64,000 bases of DNA from contig NZ_JAKZFT010000012.1 of the NCBI RefSeq assembly GCF_022808985.1, positions 58,241-122,240 of the forward strand, given 5' to 3'. This document shows, one piece after another, positions 56,380-63,981 of the stretch (its first letter is position 1; every line of letters starts with the position of its first letter). Below the pieces are notes generated by a model. The model worked only from the letters and a program-made list of their open reading frames with translations, searched no databases and was not told the origin of the DNA. The translations under genes were made by a program, and so were the position numbers. Origin of the DNA: Geotalea sp. SG265. GTDB taxonomy: Bacteria; Desulfobacterota; Desulfuromonadia; Geobacterales; Geobacteraceae.

Positions 56380-57117
56380 TCAGGCGGGGACCATTTTCCC
56401 GAATTCCCGTTCGGCCAGCTTCGGGTCCTGCAGCATCATGGCATGGGCTTGCCGGGACATCTCGTCGGGGAAAATGTCTTCGGCTTCGGCGGCTAGACCT
56501 TCGACGATTGCCTGCGCCACCCCTTCCGGTGAAGCCTTTGGGATCTCCAACCCTGCTGTCAATCGGGTATCCACAGGACCGGGATATATGCCTACGACGC
56601 GCAGGTTTTTCGGCGCCAGTTCCCCGCGCAGGGCTTGCAGCAGCGAATGGCCGGCAGCCTTTGATGCGCAGTAGGTGCCGTTGGCGGGCATGTTGACAAG
56701 ACCGAGGATTGAACAGACATTGGCAATGATCCCTGAGCCTCGATGAGCCATCACCGGAGCAAAAGCCCGGCACATGGCGAGGGTGCCGAAGAAATTCACC
56801 TCCATTTCATCCCGTGCCGCGTCCGCACCTGCCGGCGCCAGGAACCACAAGCCCCGGTTGATGCCGGCATTATTGACCAGAATCTCCACGTCTGCGCACT
56901 CTCCGGCAATTCGTGCAATCTGGCCGCCGTTCAGGATGTCAAGTTGCACCGGCACGACCCGCCCCTGGCCCAGTTGCACCAAGGATGCGAGCGCTGATGT
57001 ATCCCGTGCCGCAGCATAGATCTTTCCAGCACCCTGCTCAATGAATGCCTTGACCAATGCCTGACCGATACCGCCGTTGGCGCCGGTCACCATTACCACC
57101 GTACCTTTGATTTCCAT
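56380..57117 (-). CDS. Short-chain dehydrogenase/reductase
   Basis: A 245-aa NAD(P)-dependent classical SDR: nucleotide loop VTGANGGIGQAL, NNAG motif (ILVNNAGINRG), catalytic Ser in NVCSILGLV, then Tyr and Lys in TYCASKAAGHSLLQAL, and the PGPVDTRLTAG loop. Substrate cannot be deduced. It lies 18 bp after the MarR-type gene 57136-57567 on the same strand, so it is probably repressed by it. Confidence 0.92.
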   Translation of the reverse strand: MEIKGTVVMVTGANGGIGQALVKAFIEQGAGKIYAAARDTSALASLVQLGQGRVVPVQLDILNGGQIARIAGECADVEILVNNAGINRGLWFLAPAGADAARDEMEVNFFGTLAMCRAFAPVMAHRGSGIIANVCSILGLVNMPANGTYCASKAAGHSLLQALRGELAPKNLRVVGIYPGPVDTRLTAGLEIPKASPEGVAQAIVEGLAAEAEDIFPDEMSRQAHAMMLQDPKLAEREFGKMVPA

Positions 57118-57135
57118 AGCTACTCCTTCTCGGGG

Positions 57136-57567
57136 TCATTTGCTCCCCATGTTCTTCTGCAGTTGTTTAAGCATCCGGAAGAGTTGCCGGCGCTCATCGT
57201 CGGACAATTCCCGTCCTGCGTCGTCGTTCATGGCCTCCGCAACGGGAAGGATGCGTTGTCGCAGCTCCCGTCCCCGATCGGTGATGATGATGGTGAAAGC
57301 CCGCCGGTCGCTGGTACTGTCATCTCGCCGTACCAGCTCCAAAGCCATCAGCTTGTCCAGGATGCGGGCGATCGTCGGCTGGTCCTTGAAGGTGCGATCG
57401 GCCAGCTCCCGCTGGGAAATGCCGTCTTGTTCCGCCAGCCGGTTCAAGACCGACCATTGCTCCGGCGTCAGCCCAAAGGGCTTCAGGCGGCGGGACATCT
57501 CGGTGCGCAGTTTCAGGGCTGTCTGGTTGACGACGAAACCTATGGACTCATCGAGCAGGAAGGGCAT
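57136..57567 (-). CDS. MarR family transcriptional regulator (second)
   Basis: A 143-aa MarR: FGLTPEQWSVLNRLAEQDGISQRELADRTFKDQPTIARILDKLMALELVRRDDSTSDRRAFTIIITDRGRELRQ, with the DRRAF wing. It starts at ATG 57567 behind a TAGGAGAC site. First gene of a two-gene unit with the SDR. The promoter carries paired inverted repeats, suggesting autoregulation. Confidence 0.92.
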   Translation of the reverse strand: MPFLLDESIGFVVNQTALKLRTEMSRRLKPFGLTPEQWSVLNRLAEQDGISQRELADRTFKDQPTIARILDKLMALELVRRDDSTSDRRAFTIIITDRGRELRQRILPVAEAMNDDAGRELSDDERRQLFRMLKQLQKNMGSK

Positions 57568-57597
57568 GTGACGTCTCCTAAGAAATATATCTCCTCA

Positions 57598-57631
57598 ATA
57601 ATAGATGTCATAACAATAGTTGTCAAGACAA
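57598..57631 (-). promoter_or_regulatory. Promoter and paired operators of marR-SDR unit
   Basis: On the minus strand TTGACA (57621-57626), 17-bp spacer, TATTAT (57598-57603). TTGTC-AA-GACAA (57620-57631, plus-strand reading) overlaps the -35, and a related ATGTC-AT-AACAA (57605-57616) lies in the spacer, 15 bp centre to centre. Confidence 0.65.
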
Positions 57632-57686
57632 CCAATTCCCGTTCCTCCCATTATGGCGGACTGTTTACCGATGCTTCCGAGCCGCC

Positions 57687-57732
57687 CAACGCAACAGCCC
57701 TTTCAAGATAATCTGAAAGGGCTGTTGCGTTG
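57687..57732. repeat. Perfect 19-bp inverted repeat with 8-nt loop
   Basis: CAACGCAACAGCCCTTTCA and its exact reverse complement flank AGATAATC. It lies after the nitroreductase gene on the minus strand, where a terminator is expected, but no T tract follows on either strand. Confidence 0.75.
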
Positions 57733-57767
57733 CGGTGGACACTATTTGTGAGCGCGCCCGAGGGGCG

Positions 57768-58367
57768 TTATTTGAACAGTTTCAATCGTTCCGCCAAGGG
57801 TGCGAACTCTTTTTGATCGGGTTGTCCGACCGGCTTGCCGAAGGGCATCTGCGCAACCAGCTTCCAGTTGGCGGGGAGAGACCACTCTGCCCTGACTGCC
57901 TCGTCTATCACCGGGTTGTAGTGCTGCAGTGATGCGCCCCAGCCTTCAAGTTCCAGTGCCGACCATACTGCAAATTGCAGCATGCCCGACGACTGGTTGG
58001 ACCACACCGGGAAATTATCCCGGTACAAGGGAAATGCCTGTTGCAGCCCTTCGACGACGCTTTGATCCTCGAAATATAGAATCGAACCGTAGCCGCTGCG
58101 GAAAAGGCCGTTGATTTTTTCTTCAGTGGCTTGATAACCTTCCGCAGGCAGGATCTTCTTCAACTCGGCCTTGGCCAGGTCCCACAGCCGGTCATGCTGC
58201 TCGCCAAGCAGGACCACTACTCTGGCACTCTGGGAATTGAACGGCGACGGCACGTGTTTTACAGCCTCGCCCACGATTTCCTCAATCCGCTCATCATTGG
58301 TCACCTGCTCTTTATTGATGGCATAGTAACTTCTTCTTCCCTTCACGGCATTCCAGTAAGTACTCAT
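57768..58367 (-). CDS. Nitroreductase family protein (Frm2-like)
   Basis: A 199-aa FMN-dependent oxidoreductase: STYWNAVKGRRSYYAINKEQ, VPSPFNSQSARVVVLLGEQHDRLWDLAK, GSILYFEDQSVVEGLQ, WSNQSSGMLQFAVWSALELEGWGASLQHYNPVID, MPFGKPVGQP. This matches the fatty-acid-repression-mutant (Frm2/HBN1) branch. It could reduce quinones or nitro-compounds. ATG 58367 follows AAAAGGAG; the long upstream extension to 58619 is antisense to nothing useful and is rejected. Confidence 0.9.
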   Translation of the reverse strand: MSTYWNAVKGRRSYYAINKEQVTNDERIEEIVGEAVKHVPSPFNSQSARVVVLLGEQHDRLWDLAKAELKKILPAEGYQATEEKINGLFRSGYGSILYFEDQSVVEGLQQAFPLYRDNFPVWSNQSSGMLQFAVWSALELEGWGASLQHYNPVIDEAVRAEWSLPANWKLVAQMPFGKPVGQPDQKEFAPLAERLKLFK

Positions 58368-58423
58368 TTTTTCTCCTTTTGTTGGGTATTTATTGTCGCC
58401 GGACTTATCTTTTCGTCCTGTCC

Positions 58424-58606
58424 CTAATCCCGTGCAAACCACCTTTTTGGCGGAAACCCTATTGTCGCAAACAGGGCGAAGGGGATGAAAAACAGGCTGA
58501 AGAAAAGTCCCCGCAACAGTCCCGCCTCGGTGAGAATCGACCATTCGGCCCAGGCGGTATTGATCAGTGCTGCAGATAAAAGCAATAGATGGAAAAGATG
58601 CCACAT
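58424..58606 (-). CDS. Small two-helix membrane protein, hypothetical
   Basis: A 60-aa product: MWHLFHLLLLSAALINTAWAEW, then GLLRGLFFSLFFIPFALFATIGFPPKRWFARD, two hydrophobic segments with a basic tail. Shine-Dalgarno is weak (CTGAAG). It lies 57 bp upstream of the nitroreductase gene on the same strand and directly downstream of a palindromic operator, which is the main support. No family recognised. Confidence 0.5.
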   Translation of the reverse strand: MWHLFHLLLLSAALINTAWAEWSILTEAGLLRGLFFSLFFIPFALFATIGFPPKRWFARD

Positions 58607-58636
58607 CTTCAGACGCCAATTACGTTCATATAATAT

Positions 58637-58652
58637 AGTTTAAACTTAAACT
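58637..58652. promoter_or_regulatory. Palindromic operator AGTTTAA-AC-TTAAACT
   Basis: A perfect 7-bp-arm palindrome between the divergent isochorismatase-like gene and the small membrane protein/nitroreductase unit. On the minus strand it lies just ahead of a TATATTAT box. HxlR or MarR-type regulators use such AT-rich dyads; no such regulator gene is beside it. Confidence 0.55.
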
Positions 58653-58765
58653 GTATTGCCGTGCCTGGTCAAGTAAATTGTTTGTTCCTGGCGTCTCCAT
58701 GGTGCGTTAGTATAATTTAACAATATGGAGTCTATTCGGATCAAAAAAACAAAGGAGACAAGATC

Positions 58766-59446
58766 ATGGCCCCCATTATAGGAAAAGGTGGACCAAGCCA
58801 GCGTCTGTTAACTCCGCAAAACTCAATGCTGCTGCTCATCGACCACCAGCCGCAAATGGCATTTGCAGCGCACTCCATTGATGTGCAGCTCCTGGTCAAC
58901 AACGTCACGGGCCTGGCAAAGTCAGCCCGGATTTTCAGGGTACCGACGGTCCTGACCACCGTTGCCGCCAAGAGTTTCAGCGGGCCCATTTTCTCCAATG
59001 TCCAGGAAGTGTTTCCGGAATACAACCCAATCGACCGCACGACGATGAACTCCTGGGAAGATCCGAAAGTGGTCGAAGCCGTAAAGCAAACGGATAGAAA
59101 GAAACTGGTCATGGCCGCCCTGTGGACGGAAGTCTGCCTTGCCACAGCCGCACTCTCCGCCCTTGATGACGGATTTGAAGTCTATATTGTCACTGATGCC
59201 TCGGCAGGGGTGACGATGGAGGCTCACGAAATGGCGATCCAGAGAATGGTGCAGGCGGGAGCGGTACCGGTGACGTGGTTGCAGGTGCTCCTGGAATGGC
59301 AGCGCGACTGGGCTCGCCAGGAAACATACAACGCAGTAATGAGCGTGGCGAAGGAACATGCCGGAGGGTATGGTCTCGGCATTAACTACGCAAAAGCCAT
59401 GCTCGGGGAGCACGCCAGCGAAGCACAGAAGGATTTGGGGAAATAG
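58766..59446 (+). CDS. Isochorismatase family cysteine hydrolase (YcaC-like)
   Basis: A 226-aa alpha/beta hydrolase: SMLLLIDHQPQMAFAAHS (catalytic Asp26), and ALWTEVCLATAALSALDDGFEVYIVTDASAGVTMEAHEMAIQRMVQAGAVPVTW (nucleophile Cys124). The extended C-terminus (QVLLEWQRDWARQETYNAVMSVAKEHAGGYGLGINYAKAM) is typical of the YcaC-like subgroup. AAGGAG precedes the start. First gene of a unit with ABM, amidohydrolase and porin genes. Natural substrate unknown. Confidence 0.9.
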   Translation: MAPIIGKGGPSQRLLTPQNSMLLLIDHQPQMAFAAHSIDVQLLVNNVTGLAKSARIFRVPTVLTTVAAKSFSGPIFSNVQEVFPEYNPIDRTTMNSWEDPKVVEAVKQTDRKKLVMAALWTEVCLATAALSALDDGFEVYIVTDASAGVTMEAHEMAIQRMVQAGAVPVTWLQVLLEWQRDWARQETYNAVMSVAKEHAGGYGLGINYAKAMLGEHASEAQKDLGK

Positions 59447-59482
59447 CTAGTGGTCATCCCGGAAACTCCGGATGACCACTAG
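59447..59482. repeat. Inverted repeat after isochorismatase gene
   Basis: CTAGTGGTCATCC and GGATGACCACTAG form 13 perfect pairs, extendable with CGG/CCG around AAACT. No T-run follows, so a terminator role is doubtful. Confidence 0.65.
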
Positions 59483-59531
59483 CAGTTTCCAAGGGGCGGT
59501 AATTCGCCCCCTTTTCGTTAGCGGGTGCGCC

Positions 59532-60079
59532 ATGAAAGACAAGTCCACAGACGTCGGGGATCAGGTAGCTGTATTGACACTTCGTACTGCCAAGCCTGGC
59601 CTTGAGCAGGATTTTGAATCTGCACTGCACGATTTCATAGCGGCGTCATTCGAGACAGAGGGACAGCTGGGGGTGCACGTAGTTCGGCCTCCTCCCGGAA
59701 GCAGGTCTCGCGAATACGGGATCGTGCGCCGTTTCAGCAGCTGTCAGGCCCGTGACCGCTTTTACGACTCCGCGATGTTCAGGCAGTGGGAGCAAAAAGT
59801 CGCGCAGTTGACGGAAGGAGGCCCTGTCCGCCAGGAGTTGACGGGACTTGAAGCCTGGTTCACTCTCCCTGGACGAGCGGGAGCGGCTCAGCCGCCCCGT
59901 TGGAAGATGGCTTTGGTCACTGCGCTTGGGGTATGGCCGGTGAGCATTCTTGTGCCTCGGCTGGTGAAGCCGCTGGTAGGAAATCTCCATCCCTCTTCAT
60001 AGCTGTGGGGATAGTGATCCTATTGACCTGGGCAGTCATGCCGGTGCTGGTCAAAATCTTGAAGCCGTGGCTGCACTAA
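59532..60079 (+). pseudogene. Antibiotic biosynthesis monooxygenase-type membrane protein, frameshifted near its C-terminus
   Basis: From ATG 59532 the frame encodes an ABM-like domain (VAVLTLRTAKPGLEQDFESALHDFIAASFETEGQLGVHVVRPPPG; REYGIVRRFSSCQARDRFYDSAMFRQW) and the first membrane helix (WKMALVTALGVWPVSILVPRLVKPLVGNL), then stops at 60002. In another frame the expected second helix resumes at once: SLFIAVGIVILLTWAVMPVLVKILKPWLH, stopping at 60079. Restoring one C in the run at 59987-59988 would join them as GNLPSLFIAVG. So this is either a recent single-base deletion or a sequencing error. The intact relatives have an ABM domain plus two C-terminal helices; function unproven. Confidence 0.75.
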
Positions 60080-60094
60080 CGGGAGGTAATCCTT

Positions 60095-61960
60095 ATGAAT
60101 ATTCCTGATTTGATTTTGTACAACGGTAAGATTTCTACCCTGGCTGGACCACGATCCGAGGTTTCGGCCGTTGCCATTGCAGGGGGACGCATAACCGCCG
60201 TCGGAGGGGAGGAGCTTCTTAACTCTGCTACCGATAAAACCCAAAGAATCGATCTCAAGGGACGTCGAGCAGTCCCCGGGCTCAACGATTCGCACATGCA
60301 CGTGATCCGCGGCGGGCTCACGTACAATCTGGAACTTCGCTGGGACGGCGTCCCTTCTCTCGCCGACGGCCTGCGCATGCTTAAAGAACAGGCTGAGCGC
60401 ACGCCGCTGGGGCAATGGGTCCGCGTTATCGGCGGCTGGAGCGAATTCCAATTCACGGAAAAGCGCATGCCGACACTTGAAGAGATCAACGCCGTTTCCC
60501 CAGATACACCGGTCTTTATCCTGCACCTCTATTGCCGGGGGCTGTTGAACAAGGCGGCGCTGAGGGCGTGCGGCTACACGAGGGACACGCCTGACCCCCC
60601 GGCGGGAGAAATCCAGCGTGATCGAAGCGGCAACCCCACGGGGCTGCTCATTGCCCGTCCCAATGCCGGCATTCTCTATGCCACGGTTGGCAAGCAACCC
60701 AAACTGCCGCCGGAACATCAGATGAATTCATCCCGTCACTTCATGCGTGAATTGAATCGCCTCGGTCTCACCAGCCTTGTGGATGCGGGGGGGGGATCGC
60801 AAACCTTCCCGGACGACTATGGGATCATGGAGGAACTGCACCGGCGCGGCGAAATGACCGTGCGCATGGCCTACAACATCTTCACCCAAAGGCCCAAAGA
60901 GGAAAAGGCGGATTTTCTGCGCTGCATGAAACTGGCTGCGCCTGGCAAAGGAGACGACTTCTACCGCTGCAACGGCGCCGGCGAAATGCTGGTCTACTCA
61001 GCGGCGGACTTCGAGGATTTCCTGGAGCCCCGCCCGGACCTTCCCGTAAATCTGGAAAAGGACCTGAAAGATGTCGTTTCGCTGATGGCTGAAAGCAAAT
61101 GGCCTTTCCGCATTCACGCCACCTATGAGGAAAGCATCTCGCGGATGTTGGATGTCTTTGAAGAGGTAAACCGCGAAATACCTTTTAGGGGGACGAACTG
61201 GTTTTTCGATCACTGCGAGACCATTTCCGACAGGAGCATGGAACGGGTCAGGACGCTTGGTGGCGGCATCGCCATTCAGGACCGCATGGCATTCCAAGGG
61301 GAGTACTTTTTAGAGCGCTATGGGAAGCAGGCGGCGGAGAGGACCCCTCCCATAAGAAAGATGCTCGATCTCGGCATTCCTGTGGGGGCCGGCACCGATG
61401 CGACAAGGGTTGCGAGCTACAACCCCTGGCTCTCCCTCTACTGGATGGTAACCGGGAAGACGGTGGGGGGTGCCCCCTTATACACCGAATCGAACCGACT
61501 CAGCAGGGAAGAGGCACTGAAGCTCTACACCCAGGGGAGCAGCTGGTTTTCGGGTGAAAGTGGCAAGAAGGGGGCGATTGCCGTCGGTCAGCTGGCCGAT
61601 ATGGCAGTGCTCACCGATGATTACTTTACGGTACCTGAAGAACGGATCAAGGGAATAGAGTCAGTTCTTACTGTCGTTGACGGAAGGATCGTTTACGGTG
61701 CCGGAGAGTTCGGGAACTTTGGACCACCTCCACTGCCGGTGCTGCCGGAATGGTCGCCCATCAAGGTTTATGGCGGGTATGGTGCGCCGCTGGATGTCCG
61801 CAAAGCAGCCCGTGCCGGCGTACCCATGCCGGCGCACTCCGCCGGGTGCAGCTCCCACGGCTGTAGCCATGCTGCACATCAGTTCCTGGATAAAATCAAA
61901 GCCGCAGCCCCCCGCTATGGTGACTTCTGGGGCCTGGGGTGTGACTGTTTCGCCTTCTGA
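60095..61960 (+). CDS. Amidohydrolase family 3 (YtcJ-like) protein
   Basis: A 621-aa metal-dependent hydrolase. N-terminal DLILYNGKISTLAGPRSEVSAVAIAGGRITAVG and GRRAVPGLNDSHMHVIRGG give the composite site HxH motif. Further marks: GWSEFQFTEKRMPTLEEINAVSPDTPVFILHLYCRGLLNKAAL, FDHCETISDRSMERVRTLGGGIAIQDRM, and C-terminal GKKGAIAVGQLADMAVLTDDYFTVPEERIKGIESVLTVVDGRIVYG. The final Cys/His-rich tail (HSAGCSSHGCSHAAH ... GLGCDCFAF) is uncommon. GGGAGG precedes ATG 60095. Substrate unknown. Confidence 0.9.
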   Translation: MNIPDLILYNGKISTLAGPRSEVSAVAIAGGRITAVGGEELLNSATDKTQRIDLKGRRAVPGLNDSHMHVIRGGLTYNLELRWDGVPSLADGLRMLKEQAERTPLGQWVRVIGGWSEFQFTEKRMPTLEEINAVSPDTPVFILHLYCRGLLNKAALRACGYTRDTPDPPAGEIQRDRSGNPTGLLIARPNAGILYATVGKQPKLPPEHQMNSSRHFMRELNRLGLTSLVDAGGGSQTFPDDYGIMEELHRRGEMTVRMAYNIFTQRPKEEKADFLRCMKLAAPGKGDDFYRCNGAGEMLVYSAADFEDFLEPRPDLPVNLEKDLKDVVSLMAESKWPFRIHATYEESISRMLDVFEEVNREIPFRGTNWFFDHCETISDRSMERVRTLGGGIAIQDRMAFQGEYFLERYGKQAAERTPPIRKMLDLGIPVGAGTDATRVASYNPWLSLYWMVTGKTVGGAPLYTESNRLSREEALKLYTQGSSWFSGESGKKGAIAVGQLADMAVLTDDYFTVPEERIKGIESVLTVVDGRIVYGAGEFGNFGPPPLPVLPEWSPIKVYGGYGAPLDVRKAARAGVPMPAHSAGCSSHGCSHAAHQFLDKIKAAAPRYGDFWGLGCDCFAF

Positions 61961-61974
61961 GGTATGGGGGAACG

Positions 61975-63381
61975 ATGAGCAACTGCCTAATTGCCATAGC
62001 GATGTGTGGCATAGCTTTGTTATGCGGCACTATGGCGGAAGGCCGGGAAACCGGGCCTTCCGCCCCTCCCTATGAGCTCAACCGTGCCGATGAGGACTAC
62101 CAGTACCTGCGCGCCCCCAGCCGCCGAACCGATTTCTGGGACCCCGTCAAGTACCTGCCCCTCAACGGGGACGGCTCGTGGTATCTGTCAATTGGTGGCG
62201 AAGCGCGGGAACGGTACGAATACTTCAAAAACGACAAATGGGGAGAAGGGGCGCAAGATCCCAATGGGTACTTTCTGCAGCGCTATTTCCTCCATGGCGA
62301 CCTGCATTTCGGAGATAACGTCCGTCTTTTCAGCCAGCTTCAGAGCAGTCTGGAAAACGGTCGCAGGGGCGGCCCCCGCAGCACCGATGAGGACGAGCTC
62401 GACCTGCACCAGGGGTTTCTTGACCTGAAGATGGGGCTCGACGACAGTGGGGCACTTACACTACGGTCGGGGCGACAGGAATTGGCTTATGGTTCACAGC
62501 GGATAATTTCCGTGCGGGAGGGGCCGAATGTGCGCCAGGCATTTGACGGCTTTCGGGTCATGTACCGCACCGATGCCCTCAGTATCGACGGCATTGCGAC
62601 AGAGCCTGCCGAAACCAGGCGGCATGTCTTTGATGATGGGCCTGATAACAACCAGGCTCTGTGGGGGATATATTCGGTCTTTCCCCTGCCGTTTCTTCCT
62701 GGCGGAAACGCCGACTTTTACTACCTCGGCCTCTATCGCCGCCAGGCCCGGTTCGATAAGGGTGTCGGTCGGGAAGCCCGTCATTCCGTTGGTACCCGCT
62801 TGTGGCGCACGAAAAAGCCGCTTGACTACAACTTCGAGTTTCTCTACCAGTGGGGGAGCTTTGGCAGCGGGGACATCCGCGCCTGGACCGCCGCTTCAGA
62901 TACAGGGTATACGACTCACTCTCTCCCGCTGAGTCCACGGTTCGGTCTAAGGGCCGACATTGCCAGTGGTGATGAAGACCCGGAAAGCACCGATCTCCAG
63001 ACCTTCAATCCCCTCTTTCCCAAGGGAGCATACTTCAGCGAGAACGGCCTCATCGGCCCCGCCAACTTCATCAATGTAAACCCTTCGGTCCAACTCCACT
63101 TCGATAAGGAGGTGACCGCAACGGTCAACTGGGATTTCTTCTGGCGGGAGAGCATGCATGACGGGATATACAACAATGCGGTTACGTTGGTGAGGTCGGG
63201 CAAAAACAGCCACGCCCGATATATCGGCAGTCAGCCCCAAGCGCAGTTGGAGTGGAACCTTGATCGACATATGACGCTCGTGGTTATCTATGCCCACTTC
63301 CTGGCCGGCCCATTTCTCCGTGAGTCAGGACCGGGCAAAGATGTGGATTACGTGACGACGTGGATAACCTACAAGTTTTGA
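61975..63381 (+). CDS. Alginate-export-type outer membrane porin
   Basis: A 468-aa protein with a signal peptide (residues 1-24). Beta-barrel text: DPVKYLPLNGDGSWYLSIGGEARERYEYFKNDKWG; QRYFLHGDLHFGDNVRLFSQLQSSLENGRRGGPRSTDEDELDLHQGFLDLKM; LRSGRQELAYGSQRIISVREGPNVRQAFDGFRVMYR, and the terminal WITYKF ending in Phe, as for outer-membrane barrels. This is the AlgE/alginate_exp domain, which also occurs in porins unrelated to alginate. No alginate synthesis gene is nearby. Starts 12 bp after the amidohydrolase gene, so the two are likely co-transcribed. Confidence 0.88.
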   Translation: MSNCLIAIAMCGIALLCGTMAEGRETGPSAPPYELNRADEDYQYLRAPSRRTDFWDPVKYLPLNGDGSWYLSIGGEARERYEYFKNDKWGEGAQDPNGYFLQRYFLHGDLHFGDNVRLFSQLQSSLENGRRGGPRSTDEDELDLHQGFLDLKMGLDDSGALTLRSGRQELAYGSQRIISVREGPNVRQAFDGFRVMYRTDALSIDGIATEPAETRRHVFDDGPDNNQALWGIYSVFPLPFLPGGNADFYYLGLYRRQARFDKGVGREARHSVGTRLWRTKKPLDYNFEFLYQWGSFGSGDIRAWTAASDTGYTTHSLPLSPRFGLRADIASGDEDPESTDLQTFNPLFPKGAYFSENGLIGPANFINVNPSVQLHFDKEVTATVNWDFFWRESMHDGIYNNAVTLVRSGKNSHARYIGSQPQAQLEWNLDRHMTLVVIYAHFLAGPFLRESGPGKDVDYVTTWITYKF

Positions 63382-63432
63382 TAGCGGTGATCGTTTCGCC
63401 TCAGATGCTCGTTCATTTTGATCGGTATCCCG

Positions 63433-63540
63433 CTAAAAAGGCATCCCCCGGCGCATGCGGTCCTGGACAATCTCGTGGATGCGGTCATCATGATACCGTG
63501 CAGCTGCGCGGGGGGGCTGATGGGCCTTGTTCGAATCCAT
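63433..63540 (-). CDS. Possible small ORF of 35 codons
   Basis: Minus-strand frame MDSNKAHQPPRAAARY, then HDDRIHEIVQDRMRRGMPF, stop at 63433. An in-frame ATG at 63561 would add seven residues. Composition is protein-like with an amphipathic helix, but ribosome-binding support is weak. It fills part of the 217-bp gap between porin and the YgjV-like remnant; nothing else is visible there. Confidence 0.25.
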   Translation of the reverse strand: MDSNKAHQPPRAAARYHDDRIHEIVQDRMRRGMPF

Positions 63541-63598
63541 GGTGCCGGTCCAGGATCTCATCCTTTGGGCGCGGTATCAGGTGACAAGCAGGCACCTC

Positions 63599-63880
63599 TT
63601 ACTGAGGGAGGCAGCCCCCGGTGGGCTCTGCAGAACGGTCTTTTGCGGGCCTGCACAGATGGGCAATGGTGTAAGTATTGACGGTGGCGATGACGGCTTC
63701 CAGCAGGGTGCCCCCGATGGAGCCGCTGATGATGTTGTTCGCCAGCCAGCAGCAGGTGCTGGAGAGGATCGCCAGCCGCATGGGGATGCCCTGCATGGTA
63801 AATACCGCGTAGGTGGAAACGCACGAGCCGATCACCGGCAGCCAGCCGGCGCCGGTGCGGGCACAGGCAAAGCGATAACG
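63599..63880 (-). pseudogene. YgjV-like inner-membrane protein, 5'-truncated remnant
   Basis: The minus-strand frame reads WLPVIGSCVSTYAVFTMQGIPMRLAILSSTCCWLANNIISGSIGGTLLEAVIATVNTYTIAHLC, three hydrophobic segments matching the C-terminal half of the Imp-YgjV family. The N-terminal half is missing: near 63870 the sequence changes to unrelated AT-rich DNA. The stop is at 63599. The break point lies next to a possible insertion sequence end on the right. Confidence 0.6.
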
Positions 63881-63981
63881 TAAAATATTTTTCGCTTTTA
63901 TAAAAAGCAACACGGCAGTGCCTGATTCCGGTTAGAATTGCGTCGCCAAACGAAAATTCGACCCGAAAGGAGTACACTGCC

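Noticed and set aside
63382..63598. Plus-strand ORFs after the porin gene
   Set aside because: Short frames with no ribosome-binding sites, partly antisense to the YgjV-like remnant.
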